Assembly (NCBI GenBank): GCA_023431725.1
Contig: JAEYVN010000145.1
Coordinates: 1-7,181 of the forward strand
Source of the DNA: Pseudomonadota bacterium
GTDB lineage: Bacteria > Pseudomonadota > Alphaproteobacteria > Rhizobiales > Xanthobacteraceae
DNA length: 7,181 nucleotides
Reading direction: 5' to 3'
Part shown: positions 5,832-7,181 of the stretch, one piece after another
Layout of the letters: each line of letters begins with the position of its first letter
How positions within the stretch are numbered: position 1 is the first letter of the stretch
Made by a program: the position numbers and the translations under genes
Notes under the pieces: generated by a model
The model's input: only the letters and a program-made list of their open reading frames with translations
Databases searched by the model: none
What the model was told of the DNA's origin: nothing

Positions 5832-6683
5832 ATGAAGCTTGCGACATTTGTACTGGATGGAAAAACCAAAGTCGGCCTTGTCGACGAAGGCAAAGCCACG
5901 CTGAAAGTGGTCGAGGACGCGACGTCCGTTCTCGACATCATTGCCGGCAAGGCAACGGCGAAAGCATCCGGACCGGACATTGCCCTGTCGCAAGTCAGAC
6001 TGCTCGCTCCGATTCCGTCGCCCGAACGCAACATCTTCTGCGTCGGCAAGAACTATCGCGAACACGCGAAGGAATTCTCCAACAGCGGCTTCGAAGCCGG
6101 CGCCGTCAAAGGTGCGGAAATCGACGAATATCCCGCGGTGTTCACGAAGCCGGCGAGTTCTGTGATCGGGCCGGACGCCGACGTCGATCTGCACCCGCAG
6201 GCAACCTCGAGCGTCGACTACGAGGCCGAACTCGCCGTCGTCATCGGCAAGGCCGGACGCGACATCCCGAAGGATCAGGCCTATGCGCACATCTTCGGAT
6301 ACACGATCATCAATGACGTGACGGCGCGCGATCGTCAGCGCAACCACAAGCAATGGTTTCTCGGCAAGGCGCTGGACACGTTCTGCCCAATGGGCCCGTG
6401 GATCGCGACCGGCGATGAACTCGATCCGGAAAATCTCGAGGTTAAGTGCTGGGTGAACAAGGAATTGCGGCAGAACGCCAATACCCGTGATCTGATCTTC
6501 GACATTCCGACACTCGTGTCGACGATCTCGGCCGGCCTGACTCTCGTGCCGGGTGACATCATCTCGACCGGCACACCGGCCGGTGTGGGCATCGGCTTCA
6601 ATCCACCCAAATTCCTGCGCGCCGGCGATGTCGTGTCGATTTCGATTTCCGGACTGGGAACACTGACCAACACGTTCCGCTGA
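5832..6683 (+). CDS. Fumarylacetoacetate hydrolase (FAH) family protein
   Basis: Soluble metal-dependent enzyme of the FAH superfamily, whose members hydrolyse, decarboxylate or isomerise beta-diketo or 2-oxo acids in aromatic and sugar-acid catabolism. ATG 5832 gives 283 aa with the usual MKLATF beginning; GGAG at 5816-5819 is a rather distant ribosome-binding site. Residues 1-60 are the small N-terminal domain. The catalytic domain has GKNYREH (72-78), metal ligands E131 and E133 in DYEAELAVVIG, D162 in NDVTARDRQ, K179 in GKALDTFCPMGPW, and the TGTPAGVG loop. The pattern fits the 2-hydroxyhepta-2,4-diene-1,7-dioate isomerase/5-oxopent-3-ene tricarboxylate decarboxylase/ureidoglycolate lyase-like branch, but these names transfer poorly and I do not choose one. 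It lies 37 bp behind the Bug gene without a terminator between, so it is probably the second gene of that operon. Confidence 0.94.
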   Translation: MKLATFVLDGKTKVGLVDEGKATLKVVEDATSVLDIIAGKATAKASGPDIALSQVRLLAPIPSPERNIFCVGKNYREHAKEFSNSGFEAGAVKGAEIDEYPAVFTKPASSVIGPDADVDLHPQATSSVDYEAELAVVIGKAGRDIPKDQAYAHIFGYTIINDVTARDRQRNHKQWFLGKALDTFCPMGPWIATGDELDPENLEVKCWVNKELRQNANTRDLIFDIPTLVSTISAGLTLVPGDIISTGTPAGVGIGFNPPKFLRAGDVVSISISGLGTLTNTFR

Positions 6684-6692
6684 CCACAACAA

Positions 6693-6726
6693 GGCCACCC
6701 TGCCCGCGCGCTCGTGCGGGGTGGCC
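6693..6726 (+). terminator. Strong GC stem-loop after the FAH gene
   Basis: GGCCACCC (6693-6700) pairs perfectly with GGGTGGCC (6719-6726). Inside it CGCGC (6705-6709) can pair with GTGCG (6714-6718), including one G-U, around a 4-base loop, with a 4-base bulge on the left. It begins nine bases after the FAH stop. The trailer CCCACGTTGCGCC lacks a U tract, so it may act as a 3'-end stabiliser or a non-canonical terminator of the Bug-FAH transcript. Confidence 0.55.
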
Positions 6727-6848
6727 CCACGTTGCGCCTTGCGACATCACTGCAACACAGCGTCGGCTTCGTGGGGATCGAGTCCGGAAAAGCGCATCGC
6801 TGCTCTGGTCTGCCACATCAAGGGCCCATTTCGCGGCGACGACGCGTC
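6727..6848. other. Intergenic spacer before the L,D-transpeptidase gene
   Basis: About 120 bp without a credible gene. It should contain the promoter of the following lipoprotein gene, but I see no convincing -35/-10 pair and no good Shine-Dalgarno sequence close to the next start. Confidence 0.4.
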
Positions 6849-7181
6849 ATGGCGATGAACAGACGCAATTTCGTTTTCGGAACTCCATTTCTGGCACTTG
6901 CAGGTTGCACGTCGATGCGACCCGATCTCCGGCAAACGGGATCGCTGATTTCTCCCCAATACCTGGCGATGTACGCGGCTGCCGAAAACGAGCCCTATCC
7001 TGTTGCCGCCGTGGATCTGTCAGAGATCAATCCTGACTTCCTTCGTCGGGAGGTCGCCTTCGACACGCGCGAACATCCCGGCACGATCGTCGTCGATCCG
7101 AATGCGCGCTATGCCTATCTCGTTCTGCCGCAGGGCCGTGCGCTTCGCTATGGCGTCGGTGTCGGCAAGGAAGAGGCGTTC
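6849..7181 (+). CDS. L,D-transpeptidase (YkuD/ErfK family) lipoprotein (partial, C-terminus off the right edge)
   Basis: Probable peptidoglycan-modifying L,D-transpeptidase, making 3-3 cross-links or attaching proteins at the periplasmic face. Only the first 111 residues are present. The N-terminus MAMNRRNFVF contains a twin-arginine pair (R5-R6), followed by a hydrophobic stretch and the lipobox LAGC with C20, so it looks like a Tat-exported lipoprotein. After a linker, residues 63-74 (DFLRREVAFDTR) and 78-107 (PGTIVVDP, then AYLVLPQGRALRYGVGVGKE) match the start of the YkuD domain in alphaproteobacterial family members. The catalytic His and Cys motif (SHGC-type) lies beyond the window, so activity cannot be confirmed. 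ATG 6849 and ATG 6855 are both possible starts, and neither has a clear ribosome-binding site. It is separated from the FAH gene by a stem-loop and is probably an independent unit. Confidence 0.88.
   Translation, partial: MAMNRRNFVFGTPFLALAGCTSMRPDLRQTGSLISPQYLAMYAAAENEPYPVAAVDLSEINPDFLRREVAFDTREHPGTIVVDPNARYAYLVLPQGRALRYGVGVGKEEAF

Noticed and set aside
5769..6698. 309-codon minus-strand open frame opposite the FAH gene
   Set aside because: The plus strand encodes a full FAH-family protein with its metal ligands; the minus frame has shadow composition and no motif.

Overview
This GC-rich window encodes ordinary bacterial chromosomal genes. Protein style and gene content (a Bug-type solute receptor, a FadR/FCD-type GntR regulator, a DGPF/YciI protein, a Tat-type L,D-transpeptidase lipoprotein) suggest an alphaproteobacterium, probably of the Hyphomicrobiales. 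That placement is an inference from family resemblance, not from a marker gene. I see no rRNA, tRNA, CRISPR array, insertion sequence or phage gene.

Layout: (1) Positions 1-2342, minus strand: a two-gene RND efflux operon. A membrane-fusion (periplasmic adaptor) protein is followed after one base by an MdtB/MdtC-like inner-membrane RND pump, which the left edge cuts just after its TM4 Asp-Asp pair. (2) Positions 2343-2560: a divergent intergenic region with a perfect 6-bp inverted repeat. (3) Positions 2561-3343, plus: exonuclease III, with its active-site residues intact. (4) Positions 3444-3878, plus: a DGPF/YciI-domain protein, followed by a stem-loop shared with the convergent regulator gene. 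(5) Positions 3928-5794 and on to 6683: a divergent regulator/catabolic module, with a GntR/FCD repressor on minus and a Tat-exported Bug/TctC-type solute receptor plus an FAH-family hydrolase/isomerase on plus. (6) A strong GC stem-loop at 6693-6726. (7) Positions 6849-7181, plus: the N-terminal part of an L,D-transpeptidase lipoprotein, cut by the right edge.

The most informative non-coding signal is in the 163-bp gap between the gntR-like and Bug genes. The same 11-mer, ATTGGTTCAAT, lies just upstream of both genes, in each case reading toward the gene. On the Bug side a second TGGTTCAA copy sits exactly 11 bp away. The 11-mer has a TTG-N3-CAA dyad, as expected of a small dimeric GntR operator. 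The working model is that the FCD regulator represses itself and the Bug-FAH operon until an organic-acid ligand binds. The receptor would capture that compound in the periplasm, and the FAH enzyme would act on it or on a product. The substrate cannot be read from the sequence.

I do not see evidence for a wholly new type of biological system here. The proteins belong to known families; the new detail lies in the candidate regulatory sites and in the unassigned substrate of the small catabolic module.
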